From Flavobacterium sp. ALD4 (GTDB lineage: Bacteria > Bacteroidota > Bacteroidia > Flavobacteriales > Flavobacteriaceae): DNA of 64,000 bases. Made by a program: the position numbers and the translations under genes. Below are positions 1-9,006 of the stretch, piece by piece; position 1 is the first letter of the stretch; each line of letters starts with the position of its first letter. The stretch is taken from contig NZ_PJBJ01000030.1 in the NCBI RefSeq assembly GCF_002836475.1, positions 682,001 to 746,000 of the forward strand, given 5' to 3'. The notes under the pieces are model-generated. The model saw only the letters and a list, made by a program, of their open reading frames with translations, made no database searches and had not been told where the DNA came from.

Positions 1-11
1 CAAAACCTTTG

Positions 12-19
12 TACCTTTG
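12..19 (+). promoter_or_regulatory. -7 element of the thiL promoter
   Basis: TACCTTTG is an exact match to the Bacteroidota -7 consensus TAnnTTTG and lies 54 bases before the thiL start. The -33 TTG would fall outside the window, so only half of the promoter is visible. Confidence 0.5.
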
Positions 20-73
20 CAACTCTGTACCGCCCGCTTTAAAACCCCGTACAGAAAAACAAACTTAAAAAAT

Positions 74-1120
74 ATGATTGAAGATAAAACCCCACAACGT
101 ACCAGTATTGCTCAATTAGGAGAATTTGCATTGATTGATCACTTAACAAAAAACTTTGAAATCACTCAAGCTTCGACTTTAAAAGGAATTGGTGATGACG
201 CTGCAGTGCTGGACTTTAAGGACAAAAAAGTCGTTATTTCTACAGATATATTGGTTGAAGGCGTCCATTTTGACTTGGCCTATATGCCTTTGAAACATCT
301 AGGTTATAAAGCGGTCACTACCAATATTTCTGATATTTGTGCGATGAATGCAAAAGCTACACAAATTACAGTTTCCGTTGCAGTTTCTAATCGTTTTCCA
401 CTGGAAGCATTAGACGAATTATTTGCTGGAATTACACATGCTGCAAATGAATATAAAGTAGATGTTATCGGTGGAGACACTACTTCGTCACAAAAAGGAT
501 TAATCATCAGCATAACTGCGATTGGTGAAGCAGATGAAGAGGAGATTGTTTACAGAAATGGCGCTAAACAAACTGACTTATTAGTGCTTACCGGCGACAT
601 TGGTGCGGCTTATATGGGACTGCAAGTATTAGAGCGGGAGAAGCAGGTATTTCAGGTAAACCCAAATTCACAACCTGATTTAGACGCCTATACTTATTTA
701 ATAGAGCGTCAACTGAAACCTGAAGCTCGAAAAGACGTTCGTACCTTATTGCATGCCTTGGAAATTAAACCAACATCAATGATTGACATTTCTGATGGGT
801 TATCATCTGAAATCATGCATTTATGCAAGCAGTCAAAAGTAGGCTGTAATTTGTATGAAGATAAATTACCACTTGACCCGCAGTTGATTAATGTATGTGA
901 GGAATTTGACATCGATTCTACAACGGTGGCTATAAACGGTGGTGAAGATTATGAATTACTTTTTACTATTGCCATGGAGGATTTTGAAAAAATTAAAGGA
1001 AACCCTAATTTCTCCATCATAGGCCATATGACCCAAGAAAGTGAAGGACTACATCTGATCACTCGCGCAGACACTAAAATTCCGCTAAAAGCACGTGGTT
1101 GGGATGCTGTGACTGAATAA
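74..1120 (+). CDS. thiL: Thiamine-monophosphate kinase
   Basis: ATP-dependent phosphorylation of thiamine monophosphate to the active cofactor thiamine diphosphate, a cytosolic final step of thiamine synthesis. The 348-residue protein shows the ThiL/PurM-like signatures GIGDDAAV (near residue 38), DILVEGVHFDL, VIGGDTTSS and, in the C-terminal half, INGGEDYELLF. The acidic residues of these motifs bind Mg-ATP in the family. The frame is open upstream to base 17, but I chose the ATG at 74: the extra N-terminal residues are unlike the family and overlap the expected transcript start after the TACCTTTG box at 12-19. It is a single-gene unit closed by a strong hairpin terminator. Confidence 0.93.
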   Translation: MIEDKTPQRTSIAQLGEFALIDHLTKNFEITQASTLKGIGDDAAVLDFKDKKVVISTDILVEGVHFDLAYMPLKHLGYKAVTTNISDICAMNAKATQITVSVAVSNRFPLEALDELFAGITHAANEYKVDVIGGDTTSSQKGLIISITAIGEADEEEIVYRNGAKQTDLLVLTGDIGAAYMGLQVLEREKQVFQVNPNSQPDLDAYTYLIERQLKPEARKDVRTLLHALEIKPTSMIDISDGLSSEIMHLCKQSKVGCNLYEDKLPLDPQLINVCEEFDIDSTTVAINGGEDYELLFTIAMEDFEKIKGNPNFSIIGHMTQESEGLHLITRADTKIPLKARGWDAVTE

Positions 1121-1130
1121 AAAATAAAAA

Positions 1131-1167
1131 AACGGCATTTATAAATTTATAAATGCCGTTTTTTTTA
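1131..1167 (+). terminator. Terminator of thiL
   Basis: Perfect dyad AACGGCATTTATAAA / TTTATAAATGCCGTT followed by T's. A-runs on the left mean it could also serve the leftward response-regulator gene, which ends at 1182. Confidence 0.85.
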
Positions 1168-1181
1168 TCCTTAGTGGACCG

Positions 1182-1874
1182 TTAAAATAACAATCCTATA
1201 TTTCTTGCTTCACGAACCAAGTCGATATCAGTTCCGTCAATTACTTTCAACAAATCCTTAAGATTTAACTTTCGTACTTCGATTGCATTTAACGATATGG
1301 GAATGTATTGTGTTATGTCTTTGCTTGTAGTCCCTTTTGATAAATGAAATAAAATTTGCTTATCAAACAAGTCAATTTCAATACTATGCTCTTGTGATTC
1401 TAACATTTTAATAACCGATTGACTGTAATACGTTTCATTATTTATCACCTTATCGAAGGCGAATAATAATTCGTCAAATGTCAAATCATTTTTTATAACC
1501 AATCCATTGGGATTTATATTTTTTATGATGGTTTTTATCTTTAGAAACTCCGTAAACATCGTCAGCAAAATGATTTTGCAATTCGGCATGAATTCTAAAA
1601 GCAATTTCGCCAAGTCTTCACCGGAATAAATACCCTTATCCTCATAGGGCGGCATACTTATGTCTAAAAAAGCGATATCAAAAACTACAGATTCAGGATC
1701 TGTAATTAAATTATATGCTGATTCACAATCTTTGGCTTCCATTATAGAAAACTCATGATTCTTTGGGTTGTACCTTGTAATTGCGTTCTTATACCCTTGT
1801 ATAATAAAAGGGTGATCATCCACAATTAGTATATTGTTTTTTATCGTTGTTGAGGCAGCAGATTCAAATGTCAT
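1182..1874 (-). CDS. NarL/LuxR-type two-component response regulator
   Basis: DNA-binding response regulator of 230 residues. The receiver domain starts at residue 15 (NILIVDDHPF, acidic D19-D20) and carries a phosphoacceptor Asp near residue 71 in FLDISMPP. The C-terminal part (LFDKQILFHLSKGTTSKDI onward) resembles a LuxR/GerE helix-turn-helix but is divergent. It starts 2 bases after the upstream histidine kinase gene ends, so the two form a kinase-regulator operon and are the obvious cognate pair. The target genes are unknown; the nearest candidate is the small repeat protein at 4037-4372. That link is inference. Confidence 0.85.
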   Translation of the reverse strand: MTFESAASTTIKNNILIVDDHPFIIQGYKNAITRYNPKNHEFSIMEAKDCESAYNLITDPESVVFDIAFLDISMPPYEDKGIYSGEDLAKLLLEFMPNCKIILLTMFTEFLKIKTIIKNINPNGLVIKNDLTFDELLFAFDKVINNETYYSQSVIKMLESQEHSIEIDLFDKQILFHLSKGTTSKDITQYIPISLNAIEVRKLNLKDLLKVIDGTDIDLVREARNIGLLF

Positions 1875-1876
1875 TT

Positions 1877-3928
1877 CTATGTATATATTAGTTTTTGTTC
1901 TATTGGAACGATAATGGTGATAGTTGTACCTTCTCCTTTTTTTGAATTAATCTGAAATTCGCCATTGCATTCTTTTGTTCGAGAAAGCATATTTTGAATA
2001 CCTATACCCTTCTTTTTTACTTTTGCATTAAATCCGATGCCGTCATCAATAATGACAAGAACCAGATTATCACCCTTCCTTCTCAATTCTATTTTGACAG
2101 TATTTGCATTGGCATATTTATTAATGTTTTGAAGCGATTCTTGCATGATTCGGTACAAATTGATTTTCACGGAATTCACTAACAACTCCCATTTTATAGT
2201 ACTGTCAATACTTGAAATCAATTTAGTTTGAAACGTCTTCCTTTGCTCTTCAAATAGATTGTCGACGATAGCGACGAAGTTATTAATTAATTCCGATTTT
2301 TCCCTATTTAAATCATGTGAAATTTCACGAATATCCTGCTCTATATTCTTTAATTCCGACAAATAACTAATTCTTTGACTTACAGCTATATCATCCTGAA
2401 ACCCATTTAAGCCATCCAAATTCATACGAACACCAAACATTCTCCCTAAAACGCCATCATGCAGTTCTTGAGCTACCCTTTTTTTCTCCTTTAGCCTTAT
2501 GGTATCCATAGTAGTTTGTTGGGAAATCATTAAATTATAAATATCCTCATTGGCTTTTTGCTGCTGCTGCTTGTATAAAAGCACCCTGTTTTTAGTTTTC
2601 TGGGCTTTAATGATATAAATAAATAATCCTAAGATTGTTACAAAACTTAAAACATATACTAAATTCCTGTTTTGAGTTGTTAAATCTGAATTCTCTCCTT
2701 TAATTTGATCTGTCTCATATTCAATACGAGCGAATTTATCGCCCATACTGCGTTCTTCTTTTTGCAACTCTTCATTAATTTGAATGTATTCCTTATTGTA
2801 TACTGCCGCCCTCTCCGGTTCAATAATTGATAATTGCTTTAAAGCGACTAAAACATCTCGAGAAACATCAGTCGATTCAGCTAACAACAAAGCTTCATTT
2901 GAATATTTTAAGGCATTTAAAGTATCCCTTTTTGACGCAAAATATTCTGATAAATGTATTTTGTTAACAAATACACCACTGGTTAATTTTAAACTATCTT
3001 TAAACTTAAGAGATTTAAAAAATAATTCCGGAAGGTCATTTGATTCATTCAGTTTGTACTTTGAATACGCTAAATTATCTAATAATAAGCCATAAACAAA
3101 AGGCTTCTGTGTACTTAATTTTTTTTGTTCCAGTCCTTTTTGAAAATAACTTTTGGCCAATGCATATTTTTTAGCATTTAAATATAAAAATCCTATGTTA
3201 TTATATGAAGTGGCTCTGGATTGATACTCTTCAGGGATTACGTTATCGTCAATTACTGCAAGTGCTTTATTGTGATAAATAATTCCATTTTCAAATTCTC
3301 CTTGCTCGCAATATGTAGTCCCTAAAATATTATATGCATCATAGTAAATAGCATTATTCCGCTTTTCATCTTTAATAATCCGCAATAGATCAAATACTAT
3401 TTTTTCGGTTTCTGCAAAATCTCCTACGCGAAACTGTAAATCTGCTTTATTAATTAAAATTCTACTCTGATTGAATTTATCTCCAAGCTCCTTATATGCT
3501 TTTTCAGCCCTGTCATAAAACAGAAACGCACTATCCTGCACAGATTTAGAAATATAATAATCTCCAAGATAAGTGTAAGCCTTAGCTTCACTAGAGGAGT
3601 CCTTAGCTATTTGTGATTTTTCTAAAACCAAATAAACAGTTTTACTGTATTTTCTCCAGTCATTAATATTATAAAATCTATTCGCAACTCTAAAAAGATT
3701 CACTCGATTTATGGAATCATTATCATTATTAACTACAATATCATAAGCTTTTTGAGTATACTGTAATCTTTTTTCTCTAGGTAAAGCTAAATCATTAGCT
3801 AAAGTAAAATAGTTTGACAAACTGTCTTGTGAAAATTCTAGGTTGCCTTTCCGCTCGTTTTTCTTGGCACAACCAAAAAAAACAGACAGAAGTAGTAATC
3901 CTAGGTATATATAATATCTATCTTTCAA
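1877..3928 (-). CDS. TPR-containing lipoprotein sensor histidine kinase (HisKA_3 type)
   Basis: Membrane sensor kinase of 683 residues. It starts with a lipoprotein-type signal ending LLSVFFGC (lipobox Cys about 20). A long region of TPR-like helical repeats (about 50-380) follows, then one transmembrane helix (NLVYVLSFVTILGLFIYII). The HisKA_3 dimerisation/phosphoacceptor motif is ELHDGVLG (His about 490) and the C-terminal HATPase_c domain has an N-box near LQNINKYA and a G-box DDGIGF. This architecture is typical of Flavobacteriaceae TPR kinases. It is coupled to the NarL-type regulator 2 bases downstream. The sensed signal cannot be told from sequence. Confidence 0.9.
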   Translation of the reverse strand: MKDRYYIYLGLLLLSVFFGCAKKNERKGNLEFSQDSLSNYFTLANDLALPREKRLQYTQKAYDIVVNNDNDSINRVNLFRVANRFYNINDWRKYSKTVYLVLEKSQIAKDSSSEAKAYTYLGDYYISKSVQDSAFLFYDRAEKAYKELGDKFNQSRILINKADLQFRVGDFAETEKIVFDLLRIIKDEKRNNAIYYDAYNILGTTYCEQGEFENGIIYHNKALAVIDDNVIPEEYQSRATSYNNIGFLYLNAKKYALAKSYFQKGLEQKKLSTQKPFVYGLLLDNLAYSKYKLNESNDLPELFFKSLKFKDSLKLTSGVFVNKIHLSEYFASKRDTLNALKYSNEALLLAESTDVSRDVLVALKQLSIIEPERAAVYNKEYIQINEELQKEERSMGDKFARIEYETDQIKGENSDLTTQNRNLVYVLSFVTILGLFIYIIKAQKTKNRVLLYKQQQQKANEDIYNLMISQQTTMDTIRLKEKKRVAQELHDGVLGRMFGVRMNLDGLNGFQDDIAVSQRISYLSELKNIEQDIREISHDLNREKSELINNFVAIVDNLFEEQRKTFQTKLISSIDSTIKWELLVNSVKINLYRIMQESLQNINKYANANTVKIELRRKGDNLVLVIIDDGIGFNAKVKKKGIGIQNMLSRTKECNGEFQINSKKGEGTTITIIVPIEQKLIYT

Positions 3929-3977
3929 TTATTGATTGAGAATTTTATCAAAAATAGTAAAATAAAACTATTGTCAT

Positions 3978-4008
3978 AAAAAAAGGCTATCAAATAATTG
4001 ATAGCCTA
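3978..4008 (-). terminator. Terminator of the repeat-protein gene
   Basis: Dyad AGGCTATCAA / TTGATAGCCT with an A-run on the left, i.e. a T-run when read leftward. It ends the gene at 4037-4372 and separates it from the sensor kinase, so the repeat gene is its own transcript. Confidence 0.8.
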
Positions 4009-4036
4009 AATAATTTTATGGATTCTAATTTAATAA

Positions 4037-4372
4037 TCAGTCTAGTTTCATGTTTCCACCTGTAGCATTACCACCGATAATATCCAATTTCATATTTCCA
4101 CCAGTTGCATTTCCACCAATAATATCCAATTTCATATTTCCACCAGTTGCATTTCCACCAATAATATCCAATTTCATGTTTCCACCAGTTGCATTTCCAC
4201 CGATAATATCCAATTTCATATTTCCACCAGTTGCATTTCCACCGATAATATCCAATTTCATATTTCCACCAGTTGCATTTCCACCGATAATACTATTAGT
4301 TTCTGGTGTAGTAAAAGAAGTTAAAAACATTACTAAAGAGAAAATTCCGATTGTTAAGATTGCTTTTTTCAT
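4037..4372 (-). CDS. Small secreted Gly/Asn-rich 14-residue-repeat protein
   Basis: A 111-residue protein. Residues 1-22 or so form a Sec-type signal (MKKAILTIGIFSLVMFLTSF). After a short linker, residues 28-111 are six consecutive copies of the 14-residue unit IIGGNATGGNMKLD. The protein ends exactly at the end of the sixth unit. I do not recognise a named family. Regular Gly/Asn repeats of fixed length suggest a beta-rich, possibly amyloid-like or solenoid surface protein, but that is inference. The gene has its own terminator and lies between a histidine kinase operon and a LytTR regulator, either of which could control it. Confidence 0.75.
   Translation of the reverse strand: MKKAILTIGIFSLVMFLTSFTTPETNSIIGGNATGGNMKLDIIGGNATGGNMKLDIIGGNATGGNMKLDIIGGNATGGNMKLDIIGGNATGGNMKLDIIGGNATGGNMKLD
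4040..4291 (-). repeat. Six tandem 42-bp coding repeats
   Basis: Exactly 252 bp, i.e. 6 x 42 bp in frame. Units differ by only a few mostly synonymous changes, so the array expanded recently and can gain or lose whole units without changing the reading frame. Confidence 0.9.
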
Positions 4373-4414
4373 AATAGGGGATTTTTATGTTATATGTTTA
4401 TGTTCACATTATAT

Positions 4415-4437
4415 ATGACATGCTATTGTAGCGTCAT
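4415..4437. promoter_or_regulatory. Imperfect dyad upstream of the repeat-protein gene
   Basis: Arms ATGAC-GCTA and TAGC-GTCAT mirror each other around a TTG centre, with a 2-base insertion in one arm. The site is about 45-65 bases before the start codon, a plausible operator position. The regulator is unknown. Confidence 0.35.
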
Positions 4438-4552
4438 TACAATGTAAATGTAGATAGCATCTCTCTTTTTTTCTTACAAAAAAAAGGTTAAATGGTGGAA
4501 TACAATCATCTGATAGTGAATGGGGCCCAAATCTTGGTAGATGGGTATTTTT

Positions 4553-5365
4553 TTAGATCTCTAAGTAATTCCCGTTCGAAATTTCGGAAATTATAAGATC
4601 GATATTAACTTTATAAGACTTAGAAAAAGGAATTTTCACCGTAGTGTTTTTGATATAACAGACTGCATTTCCGGTGTGGATCCTTGAAATGTAACGCGAG
4701 TTAACAATATAACTGTTATGAATCCTTACAAAGGGATACGACAACACGCCCTCAAAATGTTTCAAGGTTTTGAAAGCAGTAATCATTTCGCCACCATTTA
4801 AGTGTATATCTGTAGAGTTGTTATCTGCTTGCAAGTAACAAATATCCCTAGCATCAATATACCTGTGATCACCATACGATTTTATACACAACACGAGAGG
4901 ATCCTCGATAGCGGGAGTTGCATGTTGTACTACAACCGTTGACTTCTCCTCAAGAACATGGGGATGCGCTAAAACACCAGCACTGTCAAAATCCGATTTT
5001 TTCAACTTTAAGATTGACTTTATAAAATCGATACGTGCCAAAGGCTTTAAAATATAATCTGTAACCTCATATTGGATTGCTTCGTAGGCCAAATCCTTTT
5101 TGGAAGTAGTAACAATAATTTTAGGTATCACTTTCAGATAACGGTGCAACTCGTTGATAAGCATCAATGACAGCTTGCTTTTTTTATCTGAAGGGTCAAT
5201 CTCGAGAAAAATTAATTGGGGAATATGTTCTAATATAAGGTTTAGACCTTCTTCATAATTATTTGCCGAAGCTACGAAGGCAAGCTCCGAAAAACTATCA
5301 GCCATGGCTTTTGTTTTCAAAACACTTTCTTGATCGTCGTCAATAATAATGTACGAATAGTTCAT
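4553..5365 (-). CDS. LytTR-type regulator with Glu in place of the phosphoacceptor Asp
   Basis: A 270-residue DNA-binding regulator. A receiver-like domain at about 3-120 starts YIIIDDDQES and keeps the conserved Lys in YILKPL. The strand that should carry the phosphoacceptor reads LIFLEIDP, so Glu55 stands where Asp is expected. The C-terminal LytTR domain (about 165-265) has typical features (YLQADNNSTDIHL, FVRIHNSYIVN). Glu can mimic the phosphorylated state, so the protein may be constitutively active or respond by another route; this is inference. It is monocistronic, with no kinase directly beside it. Confidence 0.85.
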   Translation of the reverse strand: MNYSYIIIDDDQESVLKTKAMADSFSELAFVASANNYEEGLNLILEHIPQLIFLEIDPSDKKSKLSLMLINELHRYLKVIPKIIVTTSKKDLAYEAIQYEVTDYILKPLARIDFIKSILKLKKSDFDSAGVLAHPHVLEEKSTVVVQHATPAIEDPLVLCIKSYGDHRYIDARDICYLQADNNSTDIHLNGGEMITAFKTLKHFEGVLSYPFVRIHNSYIVNSRYISRIHTGNAVCYIKNTTVKIPFSKSYKVNIDLIISEISNGNYLEI

Positions 5366-5666
5366 CTATAGCTCTTCCTAAATTGTTCGGCATATTATTA
5401 AGCGTTTAAAGCAGTATATGCTTCAAAAAAATTAAAACCGATGGTAGTTTTGGGAAACTCATTAAATAAAAAACAAATTATTTATCGTTATTTAACAAAC
5501 TAAAAATACATGTTTCGTTGAGTATTAAAGTCAGATGTTCATATGTTGTTAACAAATGTTCATAGATTAAGACGAAATGCACATAAATCCGATTAAATAC
5601 ATTATCACTATAGGTACAAAAGACCTCGTTTTAAACACCATACGGATTTAATAGCCCAAAAAAACA
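5366..5666. other. Gene-free AT-rich spacer
   Basis: Upstream region of the LytTR regulator and downstream region of glyS. I see no convincing ORF or repeat in it. Confidence 0.5.
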
Positions 5667-5694
5667 AAAGGCCTTCCAATTTGGAAAGCCTTTT
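5667..5694 (-). terminator. Terminator of glyS
   Basis: Dyad AAAAGGC-TTCCAA / TTGGAA-GCCTTTT located just after the glyS stop codon when read leftward, followed by a T-rich stretch. Confidence 0.8.
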
Positions 5695-5714
5695 AATGTA
5701 CTATAAGTAAGTTA

Positions 5715-7256
5715 TTACATTTTCATCAACCAGTTTTTCATCGCCACTTCATTTTCGATAATAGCATTCAAGTCCGCAATTTTAACTCGGTCTTGTTTCA
5801 TCGTATCGCGATGACGAATCGTTACGGTTTGATCTTCTATAGTTTGATGATCCACAGTAATACAAAATGGGGTTCCTAATGCATCTTGCCTTCTATAACG
5901 ACGACCTACCGCATCTTTCTCATCATATCCCACATTGAAATCCCATTTTAAGTCTTCAACTATTTTATGGGCTATTTCAGGTAAACCATCTTTTTTAACC
6001 AATGGTAAAACTACTGCTTTCGTAGGAGCTAATACCGAAGGTAATTTCAAGACTGTTCTTGTTGATCCATCTTCTAAAGTTTCTTCTTTTAAAGAAGTTG
6101 CAAAAACAGCCAAGAACATTCTGTCTAATCCAACGGATGTTTCCACTACATAAGGAACATAATTCTGATTCAATTCAGCATCAAAATATTGTAATTTTCT
6201 ACCTGAGAATTTCTCGTGTGCTTTTAGATCAAAATCAGTACGAGAGTGAATCCCCTCTAATTCTTTGAACCCAAACGGAAAATTAAATTCTATATCAGCA
6301 GCTGCATTAGCATAATGCGCTAGTTTTTCGTGGTCGTGAAAACGGTAATTTTCCTTCCCTAAACCTAGAGACAAATGCCATTTCAATCTCGCTTCTTTCC
6401 AAAATTCATAATGTTTCATTTCATCCCCCGGACGAACAAAAAACTGCATTTCCATTTGTTCAAATTCACGCATACGGAAGATAAACTGTCTCGCTACAAT
6501 TTCATTTCTAAATGCTTTCCCGGTTTGAGCTATTCCAAAAGGAACTTTCATTCTTCCGGATTTTTGCACATTCAGAAAATTCACAAAAATACCTTGCGCA
6601 GTTTCAGGACGCAAATACAAATCCATTGCGGTATCTGCTGACGCACCTAATTTTGTTCCAAACATTAAGTTAAACTGTCTTACCTCTGTCCAATTTCGGG
6701 ATCCAGTTTCAGGACAAGCTATTTCAAGTTCTTCTATCAACGCTTTTACATCTTCTAAATCTTCATTTCCTAAAGAACGCCCTAAACGCTCTAGGATTTC
6801 TCTTTCTCTAGATTTGTATTCCATCACCCTAGGATTTGTGGTTACAAATTCCTGTTCGTTGAAAGCATCACCAAAACGAGTCCTTGCTTTTTCGACTTCT
6901 TTGATTGCTTTAATATTAAGCTTTTCAGCATAATCTTCAATCAGAACATCGGCTCTATATCTTCTTTTAGAATCTTTATTGTCAATTAATGGGTCATTAA
7001 AAGCATCTACGTGGCCAGAAGCCTTCCAAGTGGTCGGATGCATTAATATTGAGGCATCAAGACCTACAATATTATCATTCAACTGAACCATTGCTTTCCA
7101 CCAATATTCACGGATGTTCTTTTTTAACTCTACTCCGTTTTGCGCATAATCATAAACTGCACTTAAACCATCGTATATTTCGCTTGACGGAAAAATAAAT
7201 CCGTACTCTTTTGCATGCGAAATTACATTCTTAAATATGTCTTCTTGTTTTGCCAT
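5715..7256 (-). CDS. glyS: Glycine--tRNA ligase (dimeric class II type)
   Basis: Charges tRNA-Gly with glycine in the cytosol. At 513 residues it matches the single-subunit (alpha2) glycyl-tRNA synthetase of Bacteroidota rather than the two-gene form. Visible class II features are the motif 2 stretch FRNEIVARQFIFRMREFEQM, which follows the RPETAQGIFVNF block, and the C-terminal Gly-Val-Leu-Arg-like motif 3 region (ETSVGLDRMFLAVF). The anticodon-binding domain follows (about 410-513). A TATTTTTG box lies so close to the ATG that the transcript may have almost no leader. Confidence 0.95.
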   Translation of the reverse strand: MAKQEDIFKNVISHAKEYGFIFPSSEIYDGLSAVYDYAQNGVELKKNIREYWWKAMVQLNDNIVGLDASILMHPTTWKASGHVDAFNDPLIDNKDSKRRYRADVLIEDYAEKLNIKAIKEVEKARTRFGDAFNEQEFVTTNPRVMEYKSREREILERLGRSLGNEDLEDVKALIEELEIACPETGSRNWTEVRQFNLMFGTKLGASADTAMDLYLRPETAQGIFVNFLNVQKSGRMKVPFGIAQTGKAFRNEIVARQFIFRMREFEQMEMQFFVRPGDEMKHYEFWKEARLKWHLSLGLGKENYRFHDHEKLAHYANAAADIEFNFPFGFKELEGIHSRTDFDLKAHEKFSGRKLQYFDAELNQNYVPYVVETSVGLDRMFLAVFATSLKEETLEDGSTRTVLKLPSVLAPTKAVVLPLVKKDGLPEIAHKIVEDLKWDFNVGYDEKDAVGRRYRRQDALGTPFCITVDHQTIEDQTVTIRHRDTMKQDRVKIADLNAIIENEVAMKNWLMKM

Positions 7257-7260
7257 AGTG

Positions 7261-7268
7261 CAAAAATA
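7261..7268 (-). promoter_or_regulatory. -7 element close to the glyS start
   Basis: TATTTTTG (read leftward) fits TAnnTTTG and ends 4 bases before the ATG, which would put the transcript start at or next to the start codon. No clear -33 TTG is seen. Confidence 0.35.
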
Positions 7269-7350
7269 TAAAAAGCGAACTTAAAAAAAGAGAAATAACG
7301 GATGTTTGAACCATTCATTTTCATATTTTTATAAATAAATCAGTAATTAA

Positions 7351-8034
7351 ATGTTAAAATACATTTTAAACCTATTCTTCCCTCCTGTCTGCATTGGCTG
7401 TAACTCATTTTTACTGACAAATGAAAAAGTTATATGTACGCTATGCAGACACCATATTCCTTTAACAAATCATCATTTAAATCCAGAAAATGAAGCTTTT
7501 AAGAAATTTTATGGCAGAATTCCACTGGAATATGCCTCTGCGTTTCTTTATTTTCACAAAAAAGGAATCGTACAAGAAATTATTCATAAATTAAAATATA
7601 AAGGGCATCAAGAAATAGGATCTGTTTTAGGCAACTGGTATGCTGAAGATTTAAAAGAAAAAACCACCGTAAAAACAGCCGATATAATTATTCCGGTTCC
7701 TTTGCATAAAAAAAAATTAAGAGAACGAGGGTATAATCAGGTAACTACTTTTGGATTGGCGCTTTCAAAGGAACTCGATATACCGTATAATGATTCTCTT
7801 TTGTTTCGAACAACTTATTCAAAAACACAATCCAAGAAAAATAGACTAGACCGAAGCGAAGGAATCGATGCTGTTTTTGATGTTTATTTTAATGACAGAG
7901 ACCATGACAAACATTATCTCCTAGTTGACGACGTCATCACGACAGGGGCTACATTGGAGGCCTGTTCCAGAGCTTTGTTGAAAATTCCGGGCGCGAGAGT
8001 TAGTATAGTATGCATGGCCATGGCACAATCATGA
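7351..8034 (+). CDS. ComF family phosphoribosyltransferase-like protein
   Basis: A 227-residue protein of the ComF/GntX family. The N-terminus has the CxxC pairs CIGC and CTLC expected to bind zinc. The C-terminal part has the type I phosphoribosyltransferase PRPP loop VDDVITTGAT (about 192-201). In naturally competent bacteria ComF helps take up single-stranded DNA; in many others the role is unclear. It is a single gene divergent from glyS, with no other competence gene nearby, so the competence role is not supported by context. Confidence 0.85.
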   Translation: MLKYILNLFFPPVCIGCNSFLLTNEKVICTLCRHHIPLTNHHLNPENEAFKKFYGRIPLEYASAFLYFHKKGIVQEIIHKLKYKGHQEIGSVLGNWYAEDLKEKTTVKTADIIIPVPLHKKKLRERGYNQVTTFGLALSKELDIPYNDSLLFRTTYSKTQSKKNRLDRSEGIDAVFDVYFNDRDHDKHYLLVDDVITTGATLEACSRALLKIPGARVSIVCMAMAQS

Positions 8035-8200
8035 GATTTTTTATTTAGTCAGAACACTGTTTTTTAAATTATTACATATTTTAAAAAATCGCCTTATTTC
8101 AGCGAGACTAAAGGTGGGTAATCATAAGAAAAAATGAGACTATCAATTAAATTAATGTTATAATAACTAAATAGAATTTCCAATTCCAAAGTTAAATGTT

Positions 8201-8208
8201 TAAATTTG
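8201..8208 (+). promoter_or_regulatory. -7 element of the superoxide dismutase promoter
   Basis: TAAATTTG fits TAnnTTTG and lies 33 bases before the chosen ATG. No good -33 TTG is visible, so support is partial. Confidence 0.35.
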
Positions 8209-8241
8209 AATAAATTTTATAAATCTTTAAACAATTATATC

Positions 8242-8850
8242 ATGGCTTTTGAATTACCTCAATTACCTTATGCGTATGACGCATTAGAACCTCATATTGA
8301 TGCACGCACGATGGAAATTCATCATTCGAAGCACCATAACGCCTATACAACTAACCTTAATGCAGCAGCGGCAGGTACTGATATGGAAGGCAAGACAATC
8401 GAAAATATTTTGATTAACCTTGACATGAAAAACACTGCTGTTCGTAACAACGGTGGAGGATTTTACAATCATAATCTTTTTTGGAATGTAATGACTCCTA
8501 ATGGAGGCGGACCTCCAACAGGAGATTTACTAACTGCAATTGAAAGTGCTTTTGGAACTTTTGAAGAATTTAAAGCAAAATTCAGCAAAGCTGGAGCAAC
8601 ACAGTTTGGTTCAGGTTGGGCTTGGCTTTGTGTTCACAAAGGTGGAAAACTAGATGTTTGCGGAACTCCTAATCAAGACAATCCATTAATGCCAGGAGTA
8701 GGATGTGGCGGAACTCCAATCTTAGGAATGGACGTTTGGGAACATGCTTATTATTTGCATTACCAAAATAGAAGACCTGATTACATTGAAGCTTTTTTTA
8801 ACGTAATTAACTGGACAGAAGTATCTCGAAGATTTGCTTCTGAAAAATAA
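8242..8850 (+). CDS. sodA: Superoxide dismutase, Mn/Fe family
   Basis: Converts superoxide to hydrogen peroxide and oxygen in the cytosol. The 202-residue length is typical. The four metal ligands are visible: His27 (MEIHHSKHH), His77 ([11 protein letters not shown]), Asp164 and His168 ([11 protein letters not shown]). Gln145 in PNQDNPLM and the GGGFYNH motif point to the manganese type, though cambialistic use cannot be excluded. I chose ATG 8242 over an upstream start at 8206 because the protein then begins [17 protein letters not shown] as in the family. No signal peptide. Confidence 0.95.
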   Translation: MAFELPQLPYAYDALEPHIDARTMEIHHSKHHNAYTTNLNAAAAGTDMEGKTIENILINLDMKNTAVRNNGGGFYNHNLFWNVMTPNGGGPPTGDLLTAIESAFGTFEEFKAKFSKAGATQFGSGWAWLCVHKGGKLDVCGTPNQDNPLMPGVGCGGTPILGMDVWEHAYYLHYQNRRPDYIEAFFNVINWTEVSRRFASEK

Positions 8851-8919
8851 TAAAAAAGGTTAGAAATTAGACTTGGGAAATACGAATCGTGTAACCGACT
8901 TTAATGAACTTTAGGAATA

Positions 8920-8958
8920 AAAAAGTCGTATGAGCTATATAGTTGATACGACTTTTTT
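8920..8958 (+). terminator. Terminator of the superoxide dismutase gene
   Basis: Stem AAAAAGTCGTAT / ATACGACTTTTT followed by further T's, about 70 bases after the stop codon. Confidence 0.8.
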
Positions 8959-9006
8959 TATGGTTTTTTTACTGCTGCTCTCTAACTTCATATCTCTTCA
9001 CTTTAT

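Noticed and set aside
4040-4291. CRISPR array
   Set aside because: The 42-bp units are contiguous with no spacers and are in frame with a signal-peptide-bearing ORF.
4050-4418. Plus-strand frame of repeated FPPVAFPPIISNFI units
   Set aside because: It is the antisense shadow of the 42-bp repeat gene; the minus-strand frame has a signal peptide and normal codon use.
7351-8034. DNA-uptake locus around the ComF-like gene
   Set aside because: No other competence genes occur nearby; single comF-like genes are widespread in non-competent bacteria.
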